Assembly (NCBI RefSeq): GCF_043195105.1 | Contig: NZ_JBAFWO010000007.1 | DNA: 64,000 bases | Direction: 5' to 3' (one strand) | Origin: NCEH01 sp002257205 | GTDB taxonomy: Bacteria > Pseudomonadota > Alphaproteobacteria > Rhizobiales > Xanthobacteraceae | Shown here: piece after piece, positions 1-9,966 of the stretch | How positions within the stretch are numbered: the first letter of the stretch is position 1 | Layout: every line of letters starts with the position of its first letter | Notes under the pieces: generated by a model | Database searches by the model: none | Seen by the model: the letters and a program-made list of their open reading frames with translations, nothing else | What the model was told of the DNA's origin: nothing | Program-made: the position numbers and the translations under genes

Positions 1-38
1 GCTCGCATCTCGTCGCTCGCGCGGCGGCTCGGGCGCAT
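1..38 (-). CDS. rph: RNase PH, N-terminal fragment (runs off the window)
   Basis: Reading the minus strand from the ATG at 38-36 gives MRPSRRASDEMR before the window edge. This matches the very conserved first residues of RNase PH (MRPSxRxxDxMR), the phosphorolytic 3' exoribonuclease that trims tRNA 3' ends. Only 12 codons are present, so nothing can be said about the catalytic core. The gene is divergent from hrcA, the usual rph/hrcA arrangement of Rhizobiales, which supports the call. The 241 bp between the two starts must hold both promoters; I see no clear CIRCE element (TTAGCACTC-N9-GAGTGCTAA) there. Confidence 0.8.
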   Translation of the reverse strand, partial: MRPSRRASDEMR

Positions 39-279
39 AATCTATCCAATCCGTTGTGAAACTGGCCGTCGTTTTAGGGGTGGGCGCGCGCCGGGGCAAG
101 GGGCGTGGTATCGTGCGCCATGGTTCAGGCGGGCGCGGCGTGCAAACCGGCGATGGTGTCGCGGCAAGATAACCGGCAAGATCACCTGCCGGATTTTCGG
201 CGCCACAAGGGGAAACCCTCACTGGCACCGCGAACCTGTCCGCCTGTTTCATGTCGCCCGCCCGAGCCGGAGTGAGGCC

Positions 280-1380
280 TTGCCCATCGACCCCATCATT
301 CCTCCCTTTTCAGCCGCCCTTGGCCAGATCGACGAGCGCTCGCGCGAGATTTTCCGCCAGATCGTGGAAAGCTATCTCGCCACCGGCGAGCCGGTGGGCT
401 CGCGCAATATCGCCCGTCTCATTCCCATGTCGCTGTCGCCGGCTTCCGTGCGCAATGTCATGGCGGACCTGGAGGCGGCCGGGCTGATCTATGCGCCCCA
501 CACCAGCGCCGGCCGCCTGCCGACCGAACGCGGGCTGCGCTTTTTCGTCGATGCGCTGATGGAGATCGGCGACGTCAGCGAAGGCGACCGCCGCAATATC
601 GAATCCCAGGTCGCCGCCGCCGCCAAGGGCTACACGGTCGATGGCGTGCTGCGCGAGGCCTCCGCCTTGCTCTCCGGCCTGTCGCGCGGCGCCGGCGTGG
701 TAACGGCCATCAAGACCGATCCGCGCCTCAAGCATGTGGAATTCGTGCCGCTGGATACCAACCGGGCCCTGGTGATCCTGGTGTCCGAGGACGGGCAGGT
801 GGAAAACCGGGCCGTGCCGCTGCCGCTCGGCTTGCCGGCCTCGGCGCTGACCGAGGCGACCAATTTCCTCAACGCCCATATTCGCGGCCGCACCTTGGCC
901 GAGGCGCGGGCCGAGATGGAAAACCTGTTGAGCGACCTGCGCCAGCAATTGGATGCCCTGACCGCGCGGGTGGTGGAGGCGGGCCTTGCCTCCTGGTCCG
1001 GCGACGTGCCGGCGGAGCGCAAGCTGATCGTGCGCGGGCAGGCGAAATTGCTGGAGGATCTCCATGCGCTGGAGGATCTCGAACGCATTCGCCTGCTGTT
1101 CGACGATCTGGAGTCGAAGCGCGACGTGGTGGATCTGCTCGGCCGGGCGGAGGATGCCCAATCCTTGCGCATCTTCATCGGCTCGGAGAATAAATTGTTC
1201 TCCCTCTCCGGCTCCTCCACCATCGTCGCGCCGTATCACGACAGCCAGGGCCGGGTGCTGGGGGTGCTGGGTGTGATCGGTCCGACCCGGCTCAATTATG
1301 GGCGCATCGTGCCCATGGTGGACTTCACGGCGCGGGTCGTGAGCCGCGTTCTCGGCGCTCCAGGTGCCGACGCGGCTTGA
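280..1380 (+). CDS. hrcA: Heat-inducible transcription repressor HrcA
   Basis: HrcA is the cytoplasmic repressor that binds CIRCE operators, classically upstream of groESL, and is kept active by GroE. The 366-residue product has the family layout: an N-terminal winged-helix DNA-binding part (about 1-110, with 'PASVRNVMADLEAAGLI' near residue 55 and the 'PHTSAGRLPTERGLRFFVD' block after it), then a GAF-like dimerisation and inducer region ending in 'GVIGPTRLNYGRIVPMVDF'. The start is probably the TTG at 280, because a good ribosome binding site (GGAGTGAGG, 269-277) precedes it and the alternative ATG at 251 is in another frame. It lies 78 bp upstream of grpE on the same strand, so the two are probably cotranscribed. 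No CIRCE site was found before dnaK, so its target is likely elsewhere. Confidence 0.95.
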   Translation: MPIDPIIPPFSAALGQIDERSREIFRQIVESYLATGEPVGSRNIARLIPMSLSPASVRNVMADLEAAGLIYAPHTSAGRLPTERGLRFFVDALMEIGDVSEGDRRNIESQVAAAAKGYTVDGVLREASALLSGLSRGAGVVTAIKTDPRLKHVEFVPLDTNRALVILVSEDGQVENRAVPLPLGLPASALTEATNFLNAHIRGRTLAEARAEMENLLSDLRQQLDALTARVVEAGLASWSGDVPAERKLIVRGQAKLLEDLHALEDLERIRLLFDDLESKRDVVDLLGRAEDAQSLRIFIGSENKLFSLSGSSTIVAPYHDSQGRVLGVLGVIGPTRLNYGRIVPMVDFTARVVSRVLGAPGADAA

Positions 1381-1458
1381 TTTTTCCCGCCATGCCCCCG
1401 ATATGCGGGGCGAAATCGGTGCACCTGCCCGTGGGGCGGTGTTGTTAGCGACGAGGAC

Positions 1459-2097
1459 ATGGGCATGAGCGATCAGGGTGGCGCGAACGACGCGAAGCCC
1501 CATAGCGACCTGAACTCCGATCCGGAGGGTGCGGAAATGGAAGCGCTCGCCGAGGCGGAACAGGCCGGTGGACTCCACGCGGAAAAGCAGCGGCTGGAGG
1601 GCGAGGTCGCGAACCTGAAGGACAAGTTCCTGCGCGCCTATGCGGAAGCGGAGAACATCCGCCGCCGGGCCGAAAAGGAAGTGGCCGATGCCAAGACCTA
1701 TGGCATCGCCTCCTTCGCACGCGATGTATTGAACGTCGCCGATGATCTCGCCCGCGCCCTCGGCGCGGTGGAGGCGGAAGCCAAGGAAAAGGCGGAAGGC
1801 GCGTTCAAGGCGCTGCTCGACGGCCTGGAACTGACCGAGCGCAGCCTTCACAAGGGCCTGGAGAAGCACGGCATTCGCAAGGTGGAGCCGGTGGGGGAGA
1901 AATTCGACCCCAATCTCCACCAGGCCATGTTCGAGGTGCCCGACGCGAGCGTTCCCAACGGGACCGTCGTGCAGGTGGTGCAATCGGGCTATGTGATCGG
2001 CGACCGGGTCCTGCGTCCCGCCATGGTCGGTGTTTCGCGCGGTGGCCCCAAGGTGGCGCCGGGCGAGGCCAAGGCCGAGAACGGTTCCGCGAACTGA
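1459..2097 (+). CDS. grpE: Nucleotide exchange factor GrpE
   Basis: GrpE releases ADP from DnaK and completes the DnaK-DnaJ chaperone cycle in the cytoplasm. The 212-residue product has an acidic, low-complexity N-terminus, a long coiled coil with 'RAYAEAENIRRRAEKEVADA' (about 60-79), and the C-terminal beta domain with 'YGEKFDPNLHQAM'-type sequence ('VGEKFDPNLHQAMFEVPD') and a final 'GDRVLRPAMVGVSRGG'. The family signature and size are normal. Two in-frame ATGs lie close together (1459 and 1465); either could be used after the GAGG at 1453-1456. It follows hrcA and is followed by a strong terminator at about 2150, so hrcA-grpE is probably a two-gene unit separate from dnaKJ. Confidence 0.95.
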   Translation: MGMSDQGGANDAKPHSDLNSDPEGAEMEALAEAEQAGGLHAEKQRLEGEVANLKDKFLRAYAEAENIRRRAEKEVADAKTYGIASFARDVLNVADDLARALGAVEAEAKEKAEGAFKALLDGLELTERSLHKGLEKHGIRKVEPVGEKFDPNLHQAMFEVPDASVPNGTVVQVVQSGYVIGDRVLRPAMVGVSRGGPKVAPGEAKAENGSAN

Positions 2098-2148
2098 CGC
2101 CCGGCCTTCTGACGTCGGGCCTTGAGCCGGTGTGATTGACCGAAGACG

Positions 2149-2183
2149 AAAGCCGTCGCGCCATGGAGCGCGGCGGCTTTTTG
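2149..2183 (+). terminator. Rho-independent terminator after grpE
   Basis: A 12-bp stem (AAGCCGTCGCGC paired with GCGCGGCGGCTT, one G-U pair) with a CATGGA-type loop is followed by a T run (TTTTTGTTT). It lies 52 bp after the grpE stop and ends the hrcA-grpE unit. It also faces the convergent gene that stops at 2220. Confidence 0.8.
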
Positions 2184-2219
2184 TTTGGGCGCGGCGTGTT
2201 TCGGCGCGGGGGCGTGCGC

Positions 2220-3191
2220 TCAGTTGGACTCGATGCCGTCGCGGATCGCCCGCACCCGGGTGTAGGTATCCTGGAAGGCATCCGCCTTCACCACCGTGAT
2301 CATGCGGATATGGGCGTTCGAGCCGAACCGCAGCCATTGGATCACCTTCACGTCCGCCCCGGATGCCGCATCCTTGGCGGTGGCGATGATCTCGAAGCCC
2401 GGTTGGCCGCCGATGCGCAGCGGCTCGGCCCGGTCGATGTGCATGTCGCGCACCGCCGGCACCGAGGAGAGCGAGCGCAGGGCGAACTGCCCGCGATCAT
2501 CCTCGCGCGGCGTGCCGGGCGAAACTCCGACCACGAAGATCGGCTGGCTGGCGCTTTCCACCACGTCCTTGTCGCCCTCGGTCAGCACCGCGGCCGTGTT
2601 GCCGATGACTTTCACCACCCGGAAGCCTGCAAGGTCGCCGAGCTTGAACGGCAGGCCGGCCAATTGTTCCTGGGTCGAGGGCGGGGCACGGAAAGCGAGC
2701 GTCATCAGGCTCTTGCGCACGGCTTCGTCGGAAAGGTCCCCCGCATTCGCCTCCGGGATCTGCACCGTGATGAGTGCCGTGCCCTTCGCAGAACCCGCGA
2801 GCAGGATCCATTTCTTGGCGACCACCGGCCCGGCGCTCTGCTTGCCGATCACCAGCAGGGTCTGCGCCTCACGCAATGCCGAGGATTCGGGCAGGCTCTT
2901 GGGGTCAGTCACCAGCGGCCCGCGGCTTTCCACGGTGATGCCCTTGGTGGCGAGCGCCGCATCGGTGAAGCCGGCCTCGATCTGGGGATAGGCCTGGGGC
3001 GGCATTTCGATGATGAGAAGGGAGGCGGCTTTGCTGCGGTCCTCGAAGCCGGAGAAGGTGGCGCTCTCCACCATGCCGTCGGGCGGCACGACGCCCACCA
3101 GCGTGCCCTTTGGAAAAACGGGCTCGGCTGCTCCGGCAAGCCCGCCCGAAACCAGCAGCACGGCGAGCGAGAGCGCGAGGCGGATCTTCAT
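2220..3191 (-). CDS. Secreted protein of unknown function
   Basis: I do not recognise a named family. The product (about 323 residues from the ATG at 3191) begins with a typical signal peptide (MKIRLALSLAVLLVSGG followed by LAGAAEPVFP, cleavage probably after AGA). The rest is a mixed alpha/beta soluble protein without membrane segments or cysteines of note. The sequence around 'FEIIATAKDAASGADVKVIQWLRF' and 'RVRAIRDGI' near the C-terminus suggests a periplasmic lipid- or ligand-binding fold of the kind common in Bradyrhizobium-like genomes, but this is impression only. An upstream in-frame ATG at 3206 is possible; 3191 was preferred because a GGGA lies at a better distance and the signal peptide then starts cleanly. 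It is convergent with grpE and 43 bp downstream of the alkB-like gene on the same strand. Confidence 0.75.
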   Translation of the reverse strand: MKIRLALSLAVLLVSGGLAGAAEPVFPKGTLVGVVPPDGMVESATFSGFEDRSKAASLLIIEMPPQAYPQIEAGFTDAALATKGITVESRGPLVTDPKSLPESSALREAQTLLVIGKQSAGPVVAKKWILLAGSAKGTALITVQIPEANAGDLSDEAVRKSLMTLAFRAPPSTQEQLAGLPFKLGDLAGFRVVKVIGNTAAVLTEGDKDVVESASQPIFVVGVSPGTPREDDRGQFALRSLSSVPAVRDMHIDRAEPLRIGGQPGFEIIATAKDAASGADVKVIQWLRFGSNAHIRMITVVKADAFQDTYTRVRAIRDGIESN

Positions 3192-3234
3192 CTTCGGCAA
3201 TCCCATTACGGCAAGTCCATTGCGGCCAGACCCA

Positions 3235-3915
3235 TCATGGCGTCTTGGCGGCGAAAGCGGGCGGAAGCGTGGCCCGCGCCGATGTCGCAGGTTCGGCGGG
3301 GTCCAGTTCGGCAGGGTCGACCCGCCGCAGCGTCAGGTTGAAGCGGCCGGGGTGCGGCAGCAAAGTCGAGGTGCCGGGCAGGATGCGGTCGATGCCATGA
3401 AAGGCAAGGCGGCTTTCGCCCGACAGCAGCAGGGCATCGCCCGAGGCGAGCCGCAGCGAACGGGTCGGGCTCCGCCGCTCCGTGCCGCCGAGGCGAAACA
3501 GCGCGGTGTCGCCCAGCGAGAGCGAGAGCACGGGCGCTGTGAAATCGTGTTCGTCGCGGTCCTGGTGCAGGCTCATGCGGGCGTCGGGCGCGTACCAATT
3601 GATCAGGCATGCCTGCGGCGGCGCGGCGGCGCCGGTGAGACGGTTCCAGGCATCGAGCAGGGCGGCCGGCATGGGCGGCCACGGCGCCCGCGTGTCCGGG
3701 TGAAAGGATTGATAGCGATAGCCGGCCTCGTCCGACACCCAGCCCAGCGGGCCGCAATTGCTCATGCGGACGGAAAACGCTTTCCCGGTGCGCGGCATGC
3801 GGGGCGTGAACAGGGGCGCCTCGGCCAGGATGGTATTGATCTCGCCCACCAGGGCCTCCTGGCCGGAGCGGTCGAGGAATTCCGGCCAATAGAGGCACCC
3901 CGGCGCGACTTCCAT
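3235..3915 (-). CDS. alkB: AlkB-type alkylated DNA/RNA repair dioxygenase
   Basis: AlkB proteins use Fe(II), O2 and 2-oxoglutarate to remove methyl lesions such as 1-methyladenine and 3-methylcytosine from nucleic acids. The product shows the Fe-binding HxD pair in 'LHQDRDEHDF', the substrate-side 'CLINWYAPDARMSLHQD' block typical of bacterial AlkB (N-x-Y), the distal histidine in 'SRLAFHGIDRI', and the two arginines that bind 2-oxoglutarate in 'RFNLTLRRV'. About 226 residues from the ATG at 3915, which is normal for AlkB. The start is uncertain: ATGs at 3978 and 3954 are also in frame and none has a convincing ribosome binding site. No ada gene is next to it; the neighbours are a secreted protein downstream and a divergent DUF1236-like gene. 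Confidence 0.9.
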   Translation of the reverse strand: MEVAPGCLYWPEFLDRSGQEALVGEINTILAEAPLFTPRMPRTGKAFSVRMSNCGPLGWVSDEAGYRYQSFHPDTRAPWPPMPAALLDAWNRLTGAAAPPQACLINWYAPDARMSLHQDRDEHDFTAPVLSLSLGDTALFRLGGTERRSPTRSLRLASGDALLLSGESRLAFHGIDRILPGTSTLLPHPGRFNLTLRRVDPAELDPAEPATSARATLPPAFAAKTP

Positions 3916-4136
3916 ATGGTGCGACACTTGAAGTCTTGCCTCCCACGCCACCATGGCCGAGCCGCACGCACCCGCCAAGCTGGTTTCGTATGCGCGGTGC
4001 CGAAAGGCGCGTTCCCCGGCAGCTCCCGTTACCTCCCGGGTTCGGGGGCGGCGGGGGCTGGGGGGGGGCGCCCATGGGAACGCCCCGGTGCGCGCCGCGT
4101 TCCCCCTGGATGACGGGAAGGACAGGAGATTTCGCC

Positions 4137-4505
4137 ATGAATAAACATCTTGCCGGCGCCGTCGGCGTCCTCGCCCTGGTGCTCGGCGGTTCCGCCGCCA
4201 GCGCCCAGACCTCGGCGGTCATCGTCACCCAGCCGTCGGGCTATGTGACCGTGACCCCCGACCAGCAGGTCCTGATCCAGAGTTATGTGGTGCAGCAGCC
4301 GGTGACGGCGACCGTCGTGACCCAGCCCGGCTTCGTGCTGGTGCCCGGTGCGGTGATGCCGGAGGGCGTGCAGATGCAAACCTTCTCCACCGACGTCACC
4401 TATGGCGGCTTCGATGCCCCCCGCTACCGCTACGTGGTGATGCCGGATAATGGCACAGTCCTCGTGGAGCCGGACAGCCGGCGCATCATCGAGGTAATCC
4501 GGTAA
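4137..4505 (+). CDS. Small secreted DUF1236-like protein
   Basis: A 122-residue product with a clear signal peptide (MNKHLAGAVGVLALVLGG, cleavage after ASA-Q). It is followed by a Val/Thr/Gln-rich stretch with repeated 'VTQP' units and a C-terminal motif 'YRYVVMPDNGTVLVEPDSRR' then IIEVIR. That C-terminal pattern (Tyr-x-Tyr-Val-Val, xx-Val-Leu-Val-x-Pro-x-x-Arg-x-Ile) is the one I know from the DUF1236 family of periplasmic proteins in rhizobia, whose role is unknown. The ATG at 4137 has an AGGAGA site 7 bases upstream and was chosen over longer frames. The 200 bp before it contain a run of nine G at about 4061 and no obvious promoter. Confidence 0.8.
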   Translation: MNKHLAGAVGVLALVLGGSAASAQTSAVIVTQPSGYVTVTPDQQVLIQSYVVQQPVTATVVTQPGFVLVPGAVMPEGVQMQTFSTDVTYGGFDAPRYRYVVMPDNGTVLVEPDSRRIIEVIR

Positions 4506-4811
4506 AGTTCAGCCCTTCCGCGCGGCCGCGCGGCGCCTTCCCGGAAATGCCGGGAAATCAAAATTTTCACCCTGCCGGTAGGTCCTGGCGGGGTGTATTT
4601 GCAGATCCTGATCGCGAGAAGGTGAAAAAGCGAGGCACGTGGCCAAGCATGCCTTGCGGCGCCTAAGGACCCCTCCTATATCGGCCTCGAACGCTGTCAT
4701 CACAGCGTACCCCAATGCAACGGGGACCGGCGGACAGCCGCGGGAGGGGCCCGCGGGCATCCTTCATGGGCGCTGCAAAGGCCCGGCCGGTCTGCCGATA
4801 AGGAGAAGTAC
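4506..4811 (+). promoter_or_regulatory. dnaK leader region with RpoH-type promoter
   Basis: This 306-bp gap holds a likely heat-shock promoter: CTTGCG at 4653-4658, a 16-base spacer, then CCTATAT at 4675-4681. This is the alphaproteobacterial sigma32 pattern (CTTG...CYTATnT). The transcript would have a leader of about 120 nt before the dnaK ATG at 4812. No CIRCE inverted repeat is present, so dnaK is probably controlled by RpoH (whose gene is at 43.7 kb) rather than by HrcA. The ribosome binding site AAGGAG lies at 4799-4804. Confidence 0.6.
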
Positions 4812-6710
<1,899 letters not shown>

Positions 6711-6755
6711 TTTTTGCCTGCGGCAAATACGTGCATGTGAACGTCTAACGAAGGT

Positions 6756-6778
6756 ACCCCCGGGCCAGTCCCGGGGGT
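6756..6778 (+). terminator. GC-rich hairpin between dnaK and dnaJ
   Basis: A perfect 9-bp stem (ACCCCCGGG / CCCGGGGGT) with a 5-base loop lies 45 bp after the dnaK stop. No T run follows, so it is more likely an attenuating or RNA-stabilising hairpin in a dnaKJ transcript than a full terminator. Confidence 0.5.
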
Positions 6779-6890
6779 CGACGTTTCCGGCGGTGCGGCC
6801 GTTTGCGTTCGGCCGGATCAAGCCGGAGCGGCGCGACGGCCGATCTTTGTGTCGAGGGCGCCTGAACCGGGGCGGCGGATAATCGAAGCC

Positions 6891-8057
6891 ATGTCAAAGC
6901 GCGACTATTACGATGTTCTGGGCTGCGAGCGCGGTGCCGATGAAACGGTGCTCAAGGCCTCCTACCGCAAGCTGGCCATGAAATGGCATCCCGATCGCAA
7001 CCAGGGCGACGGGGACGCCGAGGTGCGCTTCAAGGAGGTCAGCGAGGCCTATGAAGTGCTCAAGGATCCGCAGAAGCGCGCGGCCTATGATCGCTTCGGC
7101 CATGCGGCTTTCGAGAATGGCGGCGGCGGTGGCGGTGCGGGTTTCGGGCCTGATTTTGCCTCCACCTTCGCGGATATTTTCGACGATCTGTTCGGCGGCT
7201 CCATGGGCGGGCGCGGCGGCGCCGGTGGTGGCGCCGGCCGGGGCGGGGCCCAGGGCGGGCGCGGGCGCGGCGCGGACCTGCGCTACAACATGGAAATCAC
7301 GCTCGAGGAAGCGTTCGCCGGCAAGACCGCCGAAATCAAGATTCCCACCTCCATCATCTGCGAGACCTGTTCCGGCTCGGGCGCCAAGCCGGGCACCCAG
7401 CCGAAGGTGTGCCGCACGTGTGGCGGCGCGGGCAAGATCCGCCATGCCCAGGGCTTCTTCACGCTCGAGCGCACCTGCCCGGCCTGCCAGGGGCGCGGCA
7501 GCGTGATCGAGGATCCCTGCACCGCCTGCGGCGGGGCCGGCCGGGTCACGCGCGAACGTTCGCTTTCGGTGCAGATCCCGGCCGGGGTCGAGGACGGCAC
7601 GCGCATCCGCCTCGGCGGCGAGGGCGAGGCCGGCGTACGCGGGGGACCGGCGGGCGACCTCTATATTTTCCTGTCGCTTGAGCCCCATCCCTTCTTCCAG
7701 CGCGAGGGTGCGGACCTGTATTGCCGCGCGCCCATCTCCATGGTCACGGCGGCGCTCGGCGGCTCGGTGGAGGTGCCGACCATCGACGGCGAGAAGACCA
7801 AGGTGCGTATTCCCGAGGGCACGCAGTCCGGCAAGCGGCTGCGCCTGTCCGGCAAGGGTATGCCGATCCTGCGCTCGCGCGCCCATGGCGACATGTATGT
7901 GCAGGTGGTGGTGGAAACGCCGCAGAATCTCACCAAGCGCCAGAAGGAATTGCTCTCCGAGTTCGAGCGCGAATGCTCCAGCGAGACCAATCCGGAATCC
8001 AACGGCTTCTTCGCCAAGGTGAAGGATTTCTTCCAGGGCGCCGGCGAGGCCGATTAG
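6891..8057 (+). CDS. dnaJ: Co-chaperone DnaJ (Hsp40)
   Basis: DnaJ delivers substrates to DnaK and stimulates its ATPase. The 388-residue product has a complete J domain ('KRDYYDVLGCERGADE' start, HPD in 'MKWHPDRNQGD'), a Gly/Phe-rich linker with a long Gly/Ala/Arg run (about 75-125), and the zinc domain with all four CxxCxGxG repeats (CETCSGSG, CRTCGGAG, CPACQGRG, CTACGGAG). The C-terminal substrate domain ends in 'NGFFAKVKDFFQG'. The ATG at 6891 begins the conserved MSKRDYY sequence; a longer in-frame start at 6849 would add 14 unconserved residues. It lies 180 bp downstream of dnaK on the same strand. Confidence 0.98.
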   Translation: MSKRDYYDVLGCERGADETVLKASYRKLAMKWHPDRNQGDGDAEVRFKEVSEAYEVLKDPQKRAAYDRFGHAAFENGGGGGGAGFGPDFASTFADIFDDLFGGSMGGRGGAGGGAGRGGAQGGRGRGADLRYNMEITLEEAFAGKTAEIKIPTSIICETCSGSGAKPGTQPKVCRTCGGAGKIRHAQGFFTLERTCPACQGRGSVIEDPCTACGGAGRVTRERSLSVQIPAGVEDGTRIRLGGEGEAGVRGGPAGDLYIFLSLEPHPFFQREGADLYCRAPISMVTAALGGSVEVPTIDGEKTKVRIPEGTQSGKRLRLSGKGMPILRSRAHGDMYVQVVVETPQNLTKRQKELLSEFERECSSETNPESNGFFAKVKDFFQGAGEAD

Positions 8058-8124
8058 GCGGTCGCGCGCACTTGTGACCGCCCCCGTCCGGCCCTAGACC
8101 AACTGCGGGGCGGGAGGGCGCGCG

Positions 8125-9249
8125 ATGGAGTTGGGAACGGGAAATGTGCCGCGCGCGGTCGCGCGCGACGCCGGGCGCCTGGACTGGCTCGATGCCATTC
8201 GCGGCTATGCCATCATCATGGTGGTCGGTATCCATGCCGCGGCCTACAGCTTCATCCCGTTGGATTCGCTCGGCGGATGGTTCGGTTTCCTCCTGTCGGC
8301 GGCGACTGTGCCGCTGTTCTTCGCGGCGGACGGCTTCCTGATCTCGCGCAGGCTCGATGAGGGGCGCCCGCCCCGCTGGCGCGATGTGCCGCGCTGGGCG
8401 AAGCGATTGCTGCTGCCATTCCTCATCTTCTCGCTGTTTTACGCCGGCCTGCGCTGGATTGGCGAAAGCCGGGGCCTGCTGGCCGAGCATTTGATCCCAG
8501 TGGATGATCCGCTGGCGCTACTGGTGACGCTCTACCGCGCGCCGCATGCGCAGAACCTGTATTTTCTCCCGGCCCTGTTCCTGGTGCGGCTCGCCGCTCT
8601 GCCGCTGATCCCGTTGATGCGGCACGGAATTGCGATGCGGGTCGCGCTGCTGCTGGCGGCTATCGGCCTTAATCTTATGGCCCGCGCCACCTTTCTCGCG
8701 CCCCTGCTTTCGGCGCCTGTGCTGGATCCGGTGGTCTATCTGTTCTGGGGTCTGCCGCTGTTCCTGTCCGGTCTCGTTCTCGCCCGTCTCGCGCCGCTGG
8801 TTGCGGGGCGTGAGGCTATGGTGGGGGCCGGCGCGCTGCTGCTTGCGGCGCTTGCGCAGGCGCGCGGCCTTGGAAGCCTGTTCATCGTCTATCCCTATCT
8901 CGCGGGTTTGATGGCGCTGGGTCGCGGTCTGCTGAGCGGGGATGGGCGGCTCGCGCGTGGCTTCGCCTTTCTCGGCCGGCGGACCATGGGGATCTATCTG
9001 CTGCACGGGCCGCTGTTCCTGAAAGCGGGGCAGATGCTGGTTTCCAAGGTGGGGCTGGTGGGCTGGCCGGGGTTCTTCGCCCTGTGGGGATTCGGCTTTG
9101 CGTTCGGGCTTGCGGCGACGCTGGCGGTGGAGCGGCTGCGGCTGGACGGCCTGTTGTTCGGCGCCCCCACGCCGCGCCCGCGAAAGGGCCGCCACCATTC
9201 CGCCGAACTCGCGGGCGATCAGTCTGGGCCGAGATGTGGGGAAGCATGA
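8125..9249 (+). CDS. Membrane acyltransferase, family 3 (OafA/YrhL type)
   Basis: Acyltransferase-3 proteins are polytopic inner-membrane enzymes that move acetyl or other acyl groups onto exported sugars and lipids. The 374-residue product has the family N-terminus ('RLDWLDAIRGYAIIMVVGIH', with the conserved Arg and the His that serves in transfer) and about ten hydrophobic segments up to residue 350, ending in a basic tail. The substrate cannot be told from sequence, and no polysaccharide locus surrounds it. Its TGA overlaps the ATG of the DUF1007 gene (ATGA), so it is translationally coupled to the DUF1007-NicO pair. Whether this linkage means anything for metal export is unclear. Confidence 0.85.
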   Translation: MELGTGNVPRAVARDAGRLDWLDAIRGYAIIMVVGIHAAAYSFIPLDSLGGWFGFLLSAATVPLFFAADGFLISRRLDEGRPPRWRDVPRWAKRLLLPFLIFSLFYAGLRWIGESRGLLAEHLIPVDDPLALLVTLYRAPHAQNLYFLPALFLVRLAALPLIPLMRHGIAMRVALLLAAIGLNLMARATFLAPLLSAPVLDPVVYLFWGLPLFLSGLVLARLAPLVAGREAMVGAGALLLAALAQARGLGSLFIVYPYLAGLMALGRGLLSGDGRLARGFAFLGRRTMGIYLLHGPLFLKAGQMLVSKVGLVGWPGFFALWGFGFAFGLAATLAVERLRLDGLLFGAPTPRPRKGRHHSAELAGDQSGPRCGEA

Positions 9250-9887
9250 CTGCGCGATTCGTCTTCAGCTGTGTTGCGGCCCTCCTGGCCTTGTTGGGCG
9301 GGACCGGGCTCGCCATGGCCCATCCCCACGTGTGGGTGACCATGAAGACCCAGGTGGTCTATGCCCCGGACGGCACCATCACCGGGCTGAAGCAGGACTG
9401 GACGTTCGACGACGCCTTCACCGCCTTCGCCCTCCAGGGTCTGGAGCGGAACAAGGATGGTTCTTACCCCGACAGCGTCTTGAAGCCCCTGGCCGAGGTC
9501 AATGTGACCTCGCTGAAAGAATATGATTATTTCGTCAAGGCAAAGACCGCGACGGCGAAGCTCGTGTTCAAGGATCCGGTCGATTATTACCTGACCTATG
9601 AGAACGAAGCCCTGACGCTTCACTTCTTCCTGCCGCTGGTAAAACCCATCCCGGCCAAAGGCAGCATGAGTTTCGACATTTACGATCCGACCTATTTCGT
9701 CTCGTTCGAATTTGCCGAAAAAGACCCCGTGTCTTTGTCCGGGGCGCCGAAGGGTTGCACGTTCCAGACCGTGCAGCCGGAGCAGCCGCAGAACATGCAG
9801 CTCGGGGAGGAGTTCTTCACCAACCTCACCTCCTCCAGCACGTATGGCGCCCAATACGCCGACAAAGTCGCGGTGAAGTGCCCATGA
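9246..9887 (+). CDS. DUF1007 periplasmic protein, probable metal-exporter partner
   Basis: A 213-residue exported protein. The signal peptide (MTARFVFSCVAALLALLGG, then TGLAMA) is followed directly by HPHVWV, the family hallmark, so the predicted mature N-terminus is a histidine. The rest has the DUF1007 pattern: 'LKQDWTFDDAFTAFALQGL', 'YDYFVKAK', 'LHFFLPLVKP' and 'SFDIYDPTYFVSFEF'. DUF1007 genes are habitually found beside nickel/cobalt exporters of the NicO family, and one follows here after 79 bp. A role in periplasmic metal handling for that exporter is the best inference; no biochemical function is established to my knowledge. It overlaps the acyltransferase gene by 4 bases. Confidence 0.88.
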   Translation: MTARFVFSCVAALLALLGGTGLAMAHPHVWVTMKTQVVYAPDGTITGLKQDWTFDDAFTAFALQGLERNKDGSYPDSVLKPLAEVNVTSLKEYDYFVKAKTATAKLVFKDPVDYYLTYENEALTLHFFLPLVKPIPAKGSMSFDIYDPTYFVSFEFAEKDPVSLSGAPKGCTFQTVQPEQPQNMQLGEEFFTNLTSSSTYGAQYADKVAVKCP

Positions 9888-9966
9888 CGCGCCTTCTCGC
9901 CGAGCCTTCGGCGGGATTCGGGCGAAGTTCATGTGTTTCAAATGTGACCTACCGGAAGAGCCTTCC

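Noticed and set aside
61..76. ACTGGCCGTCGTTTTA, identical to 16 of 17 bases of the common M13/lacZ-alpha priming site.
   Set aside because: The match stops after 16 bases and no other vector sequence surrounds it; the flanks are a normal rph/hrcA intergenic region. Most likely coincidence rather than contamination.
310..2337. A 675-codon open frame opposite hrcA and grpE.
   Set aside because: It is a high-GC shadow frame: antisense to two well-conserved genes, with no recognisable domain and a His/Arg/Gly-rich composition.
4029..4080. G-rich stretch (nine G in a row) before the DUF1236-like gene as a phase-variable tract or quadruplex.
   Set aside because: It lies about 70 bp before the start, between genes, and a single run gives no evidence of phase variation.
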